From Calditrichota bacterium (GTDB taxonomy: Bacteria > Calditrichota > Calditrichia > Calditrichales > Calditrichaceae): a stretch of 64,000 nucleotides of DNA. Positions 27,910 through 37,378 of the stretch are shown here, one piece after another. The notes beneath the pieces were generated by a model. The model saw only the letters and a list, made by a program, of their open reading frames with translations, was not told where the DNA came from and did not search any database. Position numbers and translations under genes: made by a program. The DNA is taken from assembly GCA_024278755.1 (NCBI GenBank), contig JAJRSO010000063.1, positions 100,224 to 164,223 of the forward strand, given 5' to 3'. Within the stretch, counting starts at the first letter, position 1. Each line of letters begins with the position of its first letter.

Positions 27910-30900
27910 ATGTCTGATTTAGAAAAAAAACTGGCTGCTTTATCGCCTGAAAAACGAAAATTGCTTGAAAAAAAACTGAAACAGAAAGGGAGTCAGTTTA
28001 ATTCTTTTCCGCTTTCTTTTGCACAACAGCGTTTATGGTTTTTAGACCAGTTAGAACCCGGCAATCCGGCCTATAATATTCCGGCCGCTTTTCGTCTTGT
28101 AGGACTACTGGATATTGAGGCTCTGGAAAAAAGTCTTAATGAAATTGTTCAAAGACACGAAATCCTTCGCACAACATTTACCGCAGTCAGCGGAAAAGCG
28201 GTGCAGATTATCGATAAAAAGCCTAAAGTACTTCTCGAAAAAATACGTATCACAGACCTTAGCGAATCGGAACAGGAAGACCGGGTAAAGCAAATAATTA
28301 AGGAAAAGACTCAGCATCGTTTTAACTTAACCAAGGGACCGCTCGGTTTTATTACACTTCTTACGCTTAAAAAAGATGAACATATTTTGCTAATGGTCAT
28401 GCATCATATTATTTCCGACGGCTGGTCAATGGGAATAATTATTGCTGAATTTGGAGCGCTGTACCAGGCCTATGTTAATAAGCAGAGCGCGGCCTTGCCA
28501 AAACTAAAAATTCAATATGCCGATTTTGCTCAATGGCAACGAAAATGGCTTTCCGGTGAGCGGCTGGAGAAACAGCTTCATTTCTGGAAAACGCAATTGG
28601 GTACAAACCCGGCGATTCTTAAGTTGCCTACTGATAATCCGCGCCCGGCTGTCTTATCAAACAATGGCAAGAGTGCAAGTATCTTATTACCCCCGGAGTT
28701 TTTAAAAAAAGTACAGGATTTTTCGCGCCATGAATCCGTAACCACTTTCATGGCCTTTTTAGCCGTTTTTCAGACCTTGTTGTACCGCTATTCGGGTCAA
28801 ACGGATATTTATATAGGTACGCCCATTGCCAATCGTAACAGGGCTGAAATCGAACCGGTTATCGGCTTTTTTGTAAACACCCTGGTAATGCGCGGCGATT
28901 TATCCGGTAAACCGGATTTTAATACCTATCTGCAATATGTTAAAGAAACCGCACTTAATGCCTACGGACATCAGGATTTACCATTTGAAATGCTGGTTGA
29001 CGCCATTCAACCGGAACGAAATCTGACATTTTCCCCTATCTTTCAGGTAATGTTTGTGCATACCACTAACGAAACTTCGGAAACAAAACTGCCCGGATTA
29101 ACCATATTGCCGGTCGAATTCGAAAATACCAGCACTAAATTCGATTTAACTCTGCGCGTTAATGAAATGGCAAAAGGGCTACAAGTTCATTTTGATTATA
29201 ATGCCGATCTATTCCATGAAGACACCATTCGGAGAATGCTAAGCCATTATCGGTATTTATTAGAAGAAGTTGTTACAAACCCACAGCAATCTGTTTCGGC
29301 CATTAAACTTGTTAAAGACGAAGAGCGTAAAAAACTTCTTTATGAATGGAATCGGACCAAAACAGAATTCCCCAGTGATACGCTCATCCATCAATTGTTT
29401 GAACAACAGGTTGCACATACGCCAAACCGACCCGCAGTATTTTATGAAGATATTTTACTGACGTTCAAAGAGCTAAATGCTCACGCAAATCAGGTCGCTC
29501 ATAAATTAATGGCAATAGGCGCCGGGCCGGATACAATGGTCGGCCTTTATATGGAACGATCAACCGAAATGCTTATCGGACTATTGGGCATTTTAAAAGC
29601 GGGAGCCGCCTATGTTCCCCTTGATGTGGCGCAACCGATGGAGCGCTTGCAGTTTATTATTGATGATGCCGCTATTCATGTGCTCGTTTCTCAGTCACAT
29701 TTAGCGCCTTCGCTTAGCCATTTTAAAGGAACTGTTTTACAAATTGATCAGGATTCAATCCGTCATGAAAGTACAGAAAATCCGGAAATACACATACTTC
29801 CCGAACAACTGGCATATATTATCTATACTTCCGGCACAACCGGAAAGCCCAAGGGCATTGCTATTCAACATCAATCTGTAATTAATTTAAACGTCGCCTT
29901 GAACAAGGCCATCTACAAATATCATAAAAACGGGCCGTTTAACGTTAGCGTCAATGGGCCTTTGGCATTTGATACTTCGGTAAAACAGATTATTCAATTG
30001 CTAAACGGACACACATTGTTTGTAGTGCCTGCGGAGACGCGCCTGGATGGAAAAGCACTACTTAAATATATCCGACGGAATAAAATACATGTTTTCGATT
30101 GCACGCCTTCCCAGTTACGGCTTTTGCTGGATGCCGGTTTAACGGAAGAACAAGCGTTTATGCCGGAACTAATGCTTATTGGCGGTGAAGCCATTGACGA
30201 TTCATTGTGGGAACGGTTGTCCGGGAGCGAGGATATAACGTTTTATAATGTTTACGGCCCTACGGAATGCACCGTGGACGCAACGCTGTTTGCCATTGGC
30301 AAGCGGAATTCGAACCCGCCGAAAAAACCTGTAATCGGTAAACCCGTAGCCAATACCGAGGTGTTTATTTTGGATAGTCAGTTCAATCCGGCGCCGGTCG
30401 GTATCCCTGGAGAATTGTGCATAAGCGGGGCCGGGCTGGCACGCGGGTATTTGAACCGTCCCGATTTAAGCGCGGAAAAATTTATTCCAAATCCGTTCAC
30501 TGAACTTACCGGAAACCGATTATACCGTACCGGTGATCTGGCCCGTTTTTTACCCGATGGGAATATTGAATTTTTCGGACGGATTGACCACCAGGTAAAA
30601 GTACGCGGATACCGAATAGAACTGCCGGAAATCGAAAACATACTTCTGCGTCAGGAAAGCATTAAAGATGCCGTTGTGCTGGCAATCGAACAGCGACTTG
30701 TCGCTTTTATTGTGCCCGCCGGGCGGGAAGAAACAGATATTAAACGGTTACGAGAACTCCTGCAAAACGTTTTGCCGGATTACATGATCCCCGCTCTGTT
30801 TGTTCCGTTAGAATCATTGCCGCTCACACCAAATGGAAAAGTAGACCGGCATGCGTTGAGGATCCCTCAGGAAATGGATATTTCTTCCCAGGGGCAATTT

Positions 30901-33900
30901 GTTGCGCCCCGTTCTGCCGAAGAAGAAATTATTGCCGGAATATTTGCCGAAATTTTAAATATTAAAAATATCGGCGCCACCGATAATTTTTTTGAAATCG
31001 GCGGACATTCGCTTTTAGCCACTCAGGTTATTTCCCGAATTACAGACAGCTTTAAAACAGAGCTTCCCTTGCGCGATATATTTCAGGCGCCAACCGTGGA
31101 ACAACTGGCTCTTCGTGTTAAAACAGCTCAGTTGAGATCTGAACAAATTGAGTCGGCGCCGATTACGCCGGTTGACCGGAATCAAAAGCTGCCTCTCTCG
31201 TTTGCCCAGCAACGTCTGTGGTTCCTGGATCAGCTGGAACCGGGCAGTCCGTTTTACAATATCCCCAGCGCTTACCGTATCTCGGGAAAACTGGATATTC
31301 GGGCGCTTACGGAAAGTATGCAAAAGATGGTGGAGCGTCATGAAATTTTACGTACGCTTTTTACTACCGAAAACGGCAAGGCCTACCAGCATATTTTAGA
31401 TCGGCTTCAGGTGAACATTCCACAAACCGATCTAAGGGATTTATCAAAAAAGGAACGTACCAAAACGATTCGGGAACTGATTTTAAAAGAAGCACAAAAA
31501 CCATTCGATTTATCCCGAGGTCCCTTGTTTCGGACAGGTATCATACTACTTTCGGATAAAGAGTTTGTTTTATTACTGACCATGCATCATATTATTTCGG
31601 ATGCCTGGTCTATGCGTATTTTTATCAAAGAAATGGCGGCGTTGTATAACAGCATTAAAAAGAAACAACCCATAAACCTGCCGGCGCCGGAGCTTCAGTA
31701 TGCCGATTATGCGTATTGGCAGCGTAACTGGCTGCAAGGCGATGTTCTGGAAAAACAGCTTCGTTTCTGGAAGGAGCAGCTTGGTTCAAGCAATTTCACG
31801 CTCGACTTACCCATTGCAAAAACCCGGCCTTCCGTGCAAACCTACCGCGGTTCACATCTGGCATTCGAGCTGGAACCGGCGCTGTCCGAACAATTAAAAG
31901 CATTTACGCAAAAACAATCGGCTACTCTGTTTATGACCACTTTAGCCGCTTTTAATGTCCTCTTGTTCCGTTATTCCGGGCAGGACGACATCAATATCGG
32001 TAGCCCCATTGCAAATCGTAACCGTTCCGCCATCGAAAACATCATCGGTTTTTTTGTAAATACTTTGGTTTTACGCACCGACCTCTCGGGGAACCCGACA
32101 TTTATTGAGCTTATAAATCGTATAAAAGAAACCGCCCTCGGCGCTTTTTCACACCAGGATGTTCCCTTCGAGAAACTCCTGGATGTCATTCATACAGACC
32201 GTAATCTTAGCCACTCGCCCTTGTTCCAGGTTATGTTTGTCCTGCAAAATACACCTATGCGAGTCGAACCGGCCGCCGATTTTGACCTGGAATTTATAGG
32301 TGTGGAAAACAATATTTCCCAATTTGATTTAACCCTCACCTTAAATGATACGCCGCAAAAAATTTCCGGCGGTTTCGAATACAATACAGATATTTTTGAT
32401 CGCGATTCCATCGAACAAATGGTTGCGCACTTTAAACGGATTCTGGCACAGATGGTTCGTCACCCGCAGCAGTCGATAACGGCGGTTTCTTTATTAAGAC
32501 CGGAAGAATCTCAAAAACTCACCAGGGACTGGAACCACGAAATTACGCCGCCCCAAAAAGATCTTTGCATTCATCATCTTTTTGAGCGACAGGTCCGTAA
32601 AACGCCTCATGCCAAAGCGGTAATTGTTTCGGAAAAATCATTTACCTACGAGCAGTTAAATAACGCGGCAAATCGGTTAGCCCGTTTTCTGCACAAACGC
32701 GGCATTACCGGCGGTAGCAGGGTTGGTCTCTGTACCGAACGCTCCTTTGAAATGCTGGTGGGCTTGTTCGGTATTTTAAAATCCGGCGCGGCCTATGTCC
32801 CCCTCGATCCTAACTATCCGGACGAACGCCTCGCTTTTATGATCGAAGATTCCCGGCTCGATATCATTTTGACTCAGGAGCATTTAACGGAAAATTTAAA
32901 GGGCCAAAAAGCAGAACTTCTTTATTTGGATAAGGATTGGGCTCAAATCGAGAAAGAGCCGCCCACTTCACCGTTGCCAAAACCTTTAGATGCAGAAAAT
33001 CTTGCGTATATCATTTACACCTCGGGTTCCACCGGAAGGCCCAAAGGTGTTTTGATTCCACACAATTCGGTAGTCAATCACAATCTGGCCATGGCTAAAG
33101 AATTTGGCCTGACTTCGCATGACAGAGTCTTACAATTTGCCACCATTAATTTTGATACGGCAGTTGAAGAAATATTTCCGACCCTAAACACCGGCGGCAC
33201 ATTGGTGCTTAGGGGAACAGAAGTACTCATCTCCGGAAGCCAATTACTGGAAATGATTCATAAACACGGTATTTCCGTTATTGATTTACCTACTGCATAT
33301 TGGCACCAGATAGTGACAGAACTGGAAGAATCCGAAAAGCAGCTCCCCACATCACTTCGGCTTGTAATCCTCGGCGGTGATAAAATTAATGCCGAACGCT
33401 TTATGGCCTGGAGTAAAATCGCCGATAAAAAGGTCCGGCTATTAAATACATATGGTCCCACCGAAACAACGATTATCTCCACATTGTACGAAACCACTTC
33501 GAATGATAAAGAGATGCAAACACCCGAGGATTTACCCATCGGACGCCCTCTGGAAAACACAAGCGCCTATGTACTGGACCCGCAAATGAATCCTGTACCG
33601 GTTGGAATTCCGGGTGAATTATATACCGGCGGCAACGGTTTGGCGCACGGTTATTTACACCGCCCGGATTTAACAGCCGAAAAATTTATACCCGATCCGT
33701 TTAGTAAGTTTCCGGGGAAAAGGCTCTACAAAACAGGAGATTTGGTCTGTTTTCGAAAAGACGGAAATATTGATTTCTTAGGTCGCGTGGATCAGCAGGT
33801 TAAAATACGCGGATTTCGTGTGGAAATCGGTGAAATTGAAAATCTTCTGAACCGCTACCCGCAAATAAAAACATCTGTGGTTGTGCCCCGTCAGGATAAA

Positions 33901-35826
33901 AACAATTTAAAACGATTAGTCGCATATTTTACGGCAAAAGAGTCAACGGCAGAATCGGGAACCAAAACTATTTCAGTTCCCGCCGTTCGGGATTTTCTGT
34001 CGGCCAAACTTCCCGAGTATATGGTTCCTTCGGCATTTATGCAGCTGGACAAAATCCCCTATATGCCCAACGGGAAAATAGACGTCAGAAGTCTGCCGGT
34101 TCCCAATGAAATCCGCAGTAGTTTAAAAACCGAATATGCGCCGCCGGAAACGGAAAATGAAAAAATTATTGCCGAAATTATGCAGGAAATACTGGGCCAG
34201 AAAAAAATCGGGATTAACGATAATTTTTTCGAATTGGGCGGAGATTCCATTTTAAGCATTCAGGTTGTGGCGCGTGCAAGTCAAAAAGGATTGCAAATAA
34301 CGCAGGTTCAAATGTTTAAATATCAAACGATTGCCCAACTTGCTGCAGTGGCTTCCACCGCAAAAATAATCGATGCAGAACAGGGGCTGGTGGAAGGCTC
34401 ACTACCGCTTACTCCAATTCAGCACTGGTTTTTTTCTCAAAATCTGAAACGGCCAAGCCATTGGAATCAATCCTTGCTTTTTGAGGTGAAACAGGCTTTA
34501 GACCCAACCTTACTTGCAAAAGTAACAAACGCTCTGCTCACGCATCATGATGCGCTGCGCCTACGATATGAAGAAAACAGTCCGTTTCCGTTTCAGATAA
34601 ACGCCGGTTTACCCGAAACACTGCCTTTTACAGTGTTCGACGGAAGTAAACTGGAAGACGCTCGGCTTAAGTCATTTATCGAACGGAACACACAGGCATT
34701 ACAAAGGTCTATCAATTTACAGGAAGGCACGCTGTTTCGCGTAGCCTACTTTGATTTCGGCAACAGACCGGGACGACTACTTTTAATTGTCCACCATTTG
34801 GCAATGGACGGTATTTCCTGGCGCATTTTGCTGGAAGATTTTCAAACCGCTTACCAACAGGCCATTTCCGGACAAGAAATTATTTTACCCCGGAAAACAA
34901 CTTCGTTTAAAGAATGGGCCGAGAAATTAGAACAATACGCGTCGGGCGAAAAGGCTAAAAGTGAATCCGGTTTCTGGCTGGATATGAGCCGAAAAATACA
35001 AACACCGTTTGTTGCCGATTTCCCACAAGGTATAAACACAGAAGATTCGGCCACACAGATTGCGGTTTCACTGACAACCGAAGAAACAACTTCGTTGTTG
35101 CAGGAAGTGCCAAAAGTGTATAATACCGAGATTAATGACATATTGCTTTCGGCGTTGGCGCTGGCCTTCGCTAAATGGGAAGGGAAACGTTCGCTATTAA
35201 TCCATATGGAAGGCCACGGGCGCGAAAACATTCTCCCTGATGTCGATATTTCCCGCACCTTAGGCTGGTTCACAACTCTGTACCCGGTATTGCTGGAATT
35301 AGGGTCTGCAGTCGGACCGGGAGACACCATAAAAAATATAAAAGAATTGTTACGAAGAATCCCTGAAAAAGGCATAGGATACGGTATTTTACGCTATTTA
35401 AGCCCGGATGATTCTATCCGTCAGGAATTATCTTCATTAGACCGGACTTATATTACGTTTAACTATCTCGGACAATTTGATCAGGCGTTGCCATCCGAAT
35501 CGCTGTTAGCGCCTGCCTCGGAACGTAAGGGAGCCGAACACGATCCGGAAGAAAAACGTTCCGGTCTTATCGATATTTCAGGAGCAACAGCCGATGGGAA
35601 ACTGAATTTATCTTTTACTTTCAGCAAAAACCAATTCCGTTCAGAACGCATTCAGCTTTTCGGCGAAACATACATTGAACAACTACGTCAGCTAATCCGG
35701 CATTGCAAAGCGCCCGAAGCGGGAGGACGGACGGCGTCCGATTTTAAATTAGCCGGATTAGATAATAAAAAACTGGATAAAGTAATGGCCCAGTTACAAA
35801 AGGGAAAAAGACGTAAAAAAAGATAG
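27910..35826 (+). CDS. NRPS subunit 5, C-A-PCP-C-A-PCP-E
   Basis: Two-module NRPS of 2638 residues. Seen: N-terminal basic helix LSPEKRKLLEKKLK; C1 about 35-460, HHIISDGWS near 165; A1 about 480-975, TSGTTGKPKG near 640, VYGPTEC near 782, code DTKDLGVVDK, close to the surfactin Glu code DAKDLGVVDK; carrier IGGHS near 1033; C2 about 1090-1520, HHIISDAWS; A2 about 1540-2040, TYGPTET near 1848, code DTEDIGTIIK, with the Glu/Asp pocket seen in some Lys/Orn domains; carrier LGGDS near 2112; epimerase about 2160-2600 with HHLAMDGISWRIL and EGHGREN. So residue two is probably a D-amino acid. Unlike the other epimerase-ended subunits, the tail is strongly basic (QKGKRRKKR), which suits the acidic head of subunit 6. 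Shine-Dalgarno AAGGAT lies 4 bases before the ATG. Confidence 0.95.
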   Translation: MSDLEKKLAALSPEKRKLLEKKLKQKGSQFNSFPLSFAQQRLWFLDQLEPGNPAYNIPAAFRLVGLLDIEALEKSLNEIVQRHEILRTTFTAVSGKAVQIIDKKPKVLLEKIRITDLSESEQEDRVKQIIKEKTQHRFNLTKGPLGFITLLTLKKDEHILLMVMHHIISDGWSMGIIIAEFGALYQAYVNKQSAALPKLKIQYADFAQWQRKWLSGERLEKQLHFWKTQLGTNPAILKLPTDNPRPAVLSNNGKSASILLPPEFLKKVQDFSRHESVTTFMAFLAVFQTLLYRYSGQTDIYIGTPIANRNRAEIEPVIGFFVNTLVMRGDLSGKPDFNTYLQYVKETALNAYGHQDLPFEMLVDAIQPERNLTFSPIFQVMFVHTTNETSETKLPGLTILPVEFENTSTKFDLTLRVNEMAKGLQVHFDYNADLFHEDTIRRMLSHYRYLLEEVVTNPQQSVSAIKLVKDEERKKLLYEWNRTKTEFPSDTLIHQLFEQQVAHTPNRPAVFYEDILLTFKELNAHANQVAHKLMAIGAGPDTMVGLYMERSTEMLIGLLGILKAGAAYVPLDVAQPMERLQFIIDDAAIHVLVSQSHLAPSLSHFKGTVLQIDQDSIRHESTENPEIHILPEQLAYIIYTSGTTGKPKGIAIQHQSVINLNVALNKAIYKYHKNGPFNVSVNGPLAFDTSVKQIIQLLNGHTLFVVPAETRLDGKALLKYIRRNKIHVFDCTPSQLRLLLDAGLTEEQAFMPELMLIGGEAIDDSLWERLSGSEDITFYNVYGPTECTVDATLFAIGKRNSNPPKKPVIGKPVANTEVFILDSQFNPAPVGIPGELCISGAGLARGYLNRPDLSAEKFIPNPFTELTGNRLYRTGDLARFLPDGNIEFFGRIDHQVKVRGYRIELPEIENILLRQESIKDAVVLAIEQRLVAFIVPAGREETDIKRLRELLQNVLPDYMIPALFVPLESLPLTPNGKVDRHALRIPQEMDISSQGQFVAPRSAEEEIIAGIFAEILNIKNIGATDNFFEIGGHSLLATQVISRITDSFKTELPLRDIFQAPTVEQLALRVKTAQLRSEQIESAPITPVDRNQKLPLSFAQQRLWFLDQLEPGSPFYNIPSAYRISGKLDIRALTESMQKMVERHEILRTLFTTENGKAYQHILDRLQVNIPQTDLRDLSKKERTKTIRELILKEAQKPFDLSRGPLFRTGIILLSDKEFVLLLTMHHIISDAWSMRIFIKEMAALYNSIKKKQPINLPAPELQYADYAYWQRNWLQGDVLEKQLRFWKEQLGSSNFTLDLPIAKTRPSVQTYRGSHLAFELEPALSEQLKAFTQKQSATLFMTTLAAFNVLLFRYSGQDDINIGSPIANRNRSAIENIIGFFVNTLVLRTDLSGNPTFIELINRIKETALGAFSHQDVPFEKLLDVIHTDRNLSHSPLFQVMFVLQNTPMRVEPAADFDLEFIGVENNISQFDLTLTLNDTPQKISGGFEYNTDIFDRDSIEQMVAHFKRILAQMVRHPQQSITAVSLLRPEESQKLTRDWNHEITPPQKDLCIHHLFERQVRKTPHAKAVIVSEKSFTYEQLNNAANRLARFLHKRGITGGSRVGLCTERSFEMLVGLFGILKSGAAYVPLDPNYPDERLAFMIEDSRLDIILTQEHLTENLKGQKAELLYLDKDWAQIEKEPPTSPLPKPLDAENLAYIIYTSGSTGRPKGVLIPHNSVVNHNLAMAKEFGLTSHDRVLQFATINFDTAVEEIFPTLNTGGTLVLRGTEVLISGSQLLEMIHKHGISVIDLPTAYWHQIVTELEESEKQLPTSLRLVILGGDKINAERFMAWSKIADKKVRLLNTYGPTETTIISTLYETTSNDKEMQTPEDLPIGRPLENTSAYVLDPQMNPVPVGIPGELYTGGNGLAHGYLHRPDLTAEKFIPDPFSKFPGKRLYKTGDLVCFRKDGNIDFLGRVDQQVKIRGFRVEIGEIENLLNRYPQIKTSVVVPRQDKNNLKRLVAYFTAKESTAESGTKTISVPAVRDFLSAKLPEYMVPSAFMQLDKIPYMPNGKIDVRSLPVPNEIRSSLKTEYAPPETENEKIIAEIMQEILGQKKIGINDNFFELGGDSILSIQVVARASQKGLQITQVQMFKYQTIAQLAAVASTAKIIDAEQGLVEGSLPLTPIQHWFFSQNLKRPSHWNQSLLFEVKQALDPTLLAKVTNALLTHHDALRLRYEENSPFPFQINAGLPETLPFTVFDGSKLEDARLKSFIERNTQALQRSINLQEGTLFRVAYFDFGNRPGRLLLIVHHLAMDGISWRILLEDFQTAYQQAISGQEIILPRKTTSFKEWAEKLEQYASGEKAKSESGFWLDMSRKIQTPFVADFPQGINTEDSATQIAVSLTTEETTSLLQEVPKVYNTEINDILLSALALAFAKWEGKRSLLIHMEGHGRENILPDVDISRTLGWFTTLYPVLLELGSAVGPGDTIKNIKELLRRIPEKGIGYGILRYLSPDDSIRQELSSLDRTYITFNYLGQFDQALPSESLLAPASERKGAEHDPEEKRSGLIDISGATADGKLNLSFTFSKNQFRSERIQLFGETYIEQLRQLIRHCKAPEAGGRTASDFKLAGLDNKKLDKVMAQLQKGKRRKKR

Positions 35827-35902
35827 GAAAAGACACATAAATCACAATTTGTCCTTTCATTTTTATTATCTTTCAGGAAAATAATTATAGGGAGATAGAC
35901 TT

Positions 35903-37258
35903 ATGGGAAAACGGATACTTTTTTTAATACTTTTTATTACCGGCTTTCTAACAGCCGGCACGTATCATACAATTTCAATGACCGGAACAAATAATTTTTT
36001 ATCAGATGAAACATTTATCACCAGCACCGATACAATCTCCGCATACTGCACCTGGGATGCAAACAATCTTTATTTGGCCTATTCGGCGGAATTCTTAACC
36101 AGTAGCAACGATACCGTCCGTGGAACAACCGATATGTTTTGGTATGTGGACACCGATCCGCATCCCGAAAATCCGTTGTCGGGCAACGGTACCGATACGG
36201 CTGCCACCTATTGGACCAATATTATGGAACAACAGCCCTTTTGGTTTGAAGAACAAAGCTGGACACTCCCCTTTTACGCCGACTATTTTATTCGCGGCGA
36301 CTATGTAAAACAAGACTCCGTATATGGCCGATTCGGCCCTTATAATTCGGCAAGCAATAGTTGGGATGTTGCCGATTTGGATACATCGCTCGCCAATTTA
36401 AATATGAATACAGGTTATTATGAAATCGCCATTCCCTGGGATTCATTGGGAAACCCTGCGCATATCTATATTGTTGGCTGGCTGGTAAGCAATGAATGGA
36501 AAAGCGATATTTACTGGATAGATTTTATCCCGCATCGTGATCTCGGCGGTACGTATGGAAGCTGGCCGGCACAGTCATTGGAGGGCGGTGACGGTGATAA
36601 AAATGAAAACGGAAAATTTAACCACTGGTTCTCGTTCGAAATTACCAGCGGCATCAGTCCGAATATAGTAAATGACCCTCCCGTGGTTTCCACCATTGCC
36701 GATCAATCCGTCAGCGAAGGCGAAAGCTTTTCAAACACCGATTTAAACGTACACGTTTTCGATGATTTGACGCCCGATAGTTCCATCCACTGGACCTATT
36801 CGGGAAATACCGAATTAACCGTCACCATCGATGCCAACAATCAAGCCTCCGTTACCACGCCCGGTTCAAGCTGGACCGGTTCCGAAACCATAACCTATAT
36901 TGCCGAAGACGAAGGCGGTAAAAAAGACAGTACAAGTGTAATTTATACCGTAAACGGGCCCAGCGCTCTGCTTTCGGATCCAGCCATCCGACCCGATGCT
37001 TTTACGGTTTTACAGAATTACCCAAATCCGTTCAATCCGGCGACACAGATTAAATTTGGGCTTCACAAAGGCAGTGCGGTTAAAATTCAGGTATTTAATA
37101 TTCTGGGGCAAGAAGTATTTACATTTCAGTCGCCCTTTTTAGAGGCCGGATTTCATACTTACACCTTTAACGGAGAAAACGTTATAAGCGGAACCTATTT
37201 TTACCGGGTTAGTACCAAAACACAGACCATTATAAAAAAGATGACTCTGTTAAAATAA
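35903..37258 (+). CDS. Secreted protein with CBM9-like domain and type IX secretion sorting domain
   Basis: 451 residues. Seen: signal peptide about 1-18 (MGKRILFLILFITGFLTAG); a beta-rich region about 20-250 with WDANNLYLAYSAEF, DMFWYVDTDP and EIAIPWDSLG, reminiscent of CBM9/DOMON-type carbohydrate-binding folds; an Ig/cadherin-like domain about 255-350 (NDPPVVSTIADQSVSEGE); a C-terminal sorting domain about 370-451 (NYPNPFNPAT, FNILGQEV, GTYFYRV, IIKKMTLLK) as used by the type IX secretion system in the FCB group. It should be exported across both membranes and stay at or leave the surface. Nothing links it to peptide synthesis, yet it lies 76 bp after subunit 5 in the same direction and is closed by a terminator. 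It has a good Shine-Dalgarno, GGGAGAT. The role is unknown; the CBM9 assignment is tentative. Confidence 0.85.
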   Translation: MGKRILFLILFITGFLTAGTYHTISMTGTNNFLSDETFITSTDTISAYCTWDANNLYLAYSAEFLTSSNDTVRGTTDMFWYVDTDPHPENPLSGNGTDTAATYWTNIMEQQPFWFEEQSWTLPFYADYFIRGDYVKQDSVYGRFGPYNSASNSWDVADLDTSLANLNMNTGYYEIAIPWDSLGNPAHIYIVGWLVSNEWKSDIYWIDFIPHRDLGGTYGSWPAQSLEGGDGDKNENGKFNHWFSFEITSGISPNIVNDPPVVSTIADQSVSEGESFSNTDLNVHVFDDLTPDSSIHWTYSGNTELTVTIDANNQASVTTPGSSWTGSETITYIAEDEGGKKDSTSVIYTVNGPSALLSDPAIRPDAFTVLQNYPNPFNPATQIKFGLHKGSAVKIQVFNILGQEVFTFQSPFLEAGFHTYTFNGENVISGTYFYRVSTKTQTIIKKMTLLK

Positions 37259-37306
37259 ATATAAAGCAATCTGAAAACCGGACGAAAACCAAAGTTAATA
37301 TAGAAT

Positions 37307-37336
37307 AAAAAAGTCAGTGTACCCGCTGGCTTTTTT
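37307..37336 (+). terminator. Intrinsic (rho-independent) terminator after the secreted protein gene
   Basis: A 13-bp inverted repeat (37307-37319 with 37324-37336, two G-U pairs) around the tetraloop TACC. The stem is A6 followed by GTCAGTG, pairing with CGCTGGC followed by T6, so the stem ends in a run of six T. It lies 49 bases after the stop of the secreted protein gene and 42 bases before subunit 6. It could also act bidirectionally because of the A-run. It implies that subunit 6 onward has its own promoter or depends on readthrough. Confidence 0.8.
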
Positions 37337-37363
37337 ATTGATCTGGCGAACATTCATTTATAC

Positions 37364-37369
37364 AGGTGA
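37364..37369 (+). promoter_or_regulatory. Ribosome binding site of subunit 6
   Basis: AGGTGA ends 9 bases before the ATG at 37379 and supports this start, where the D-accepting C domain begins after only a few residues. In the 42 bases between the terminator and this ATG a TTGATC (37338) and TATACA (37359) with 15-bp spacing could be a weak promoter; this is speculative. Confidence 0.5.
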
Positions 37370-37378
37370 TTTTTATTA

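Noticed and set aside
34851..35375. Minus-strand open frame of 174 codons
   Set aside because: It lies wholly inside the epimerase of subunit 5, has low-complexity Ser-rich sequence without known motifs and is an antisense shadow.
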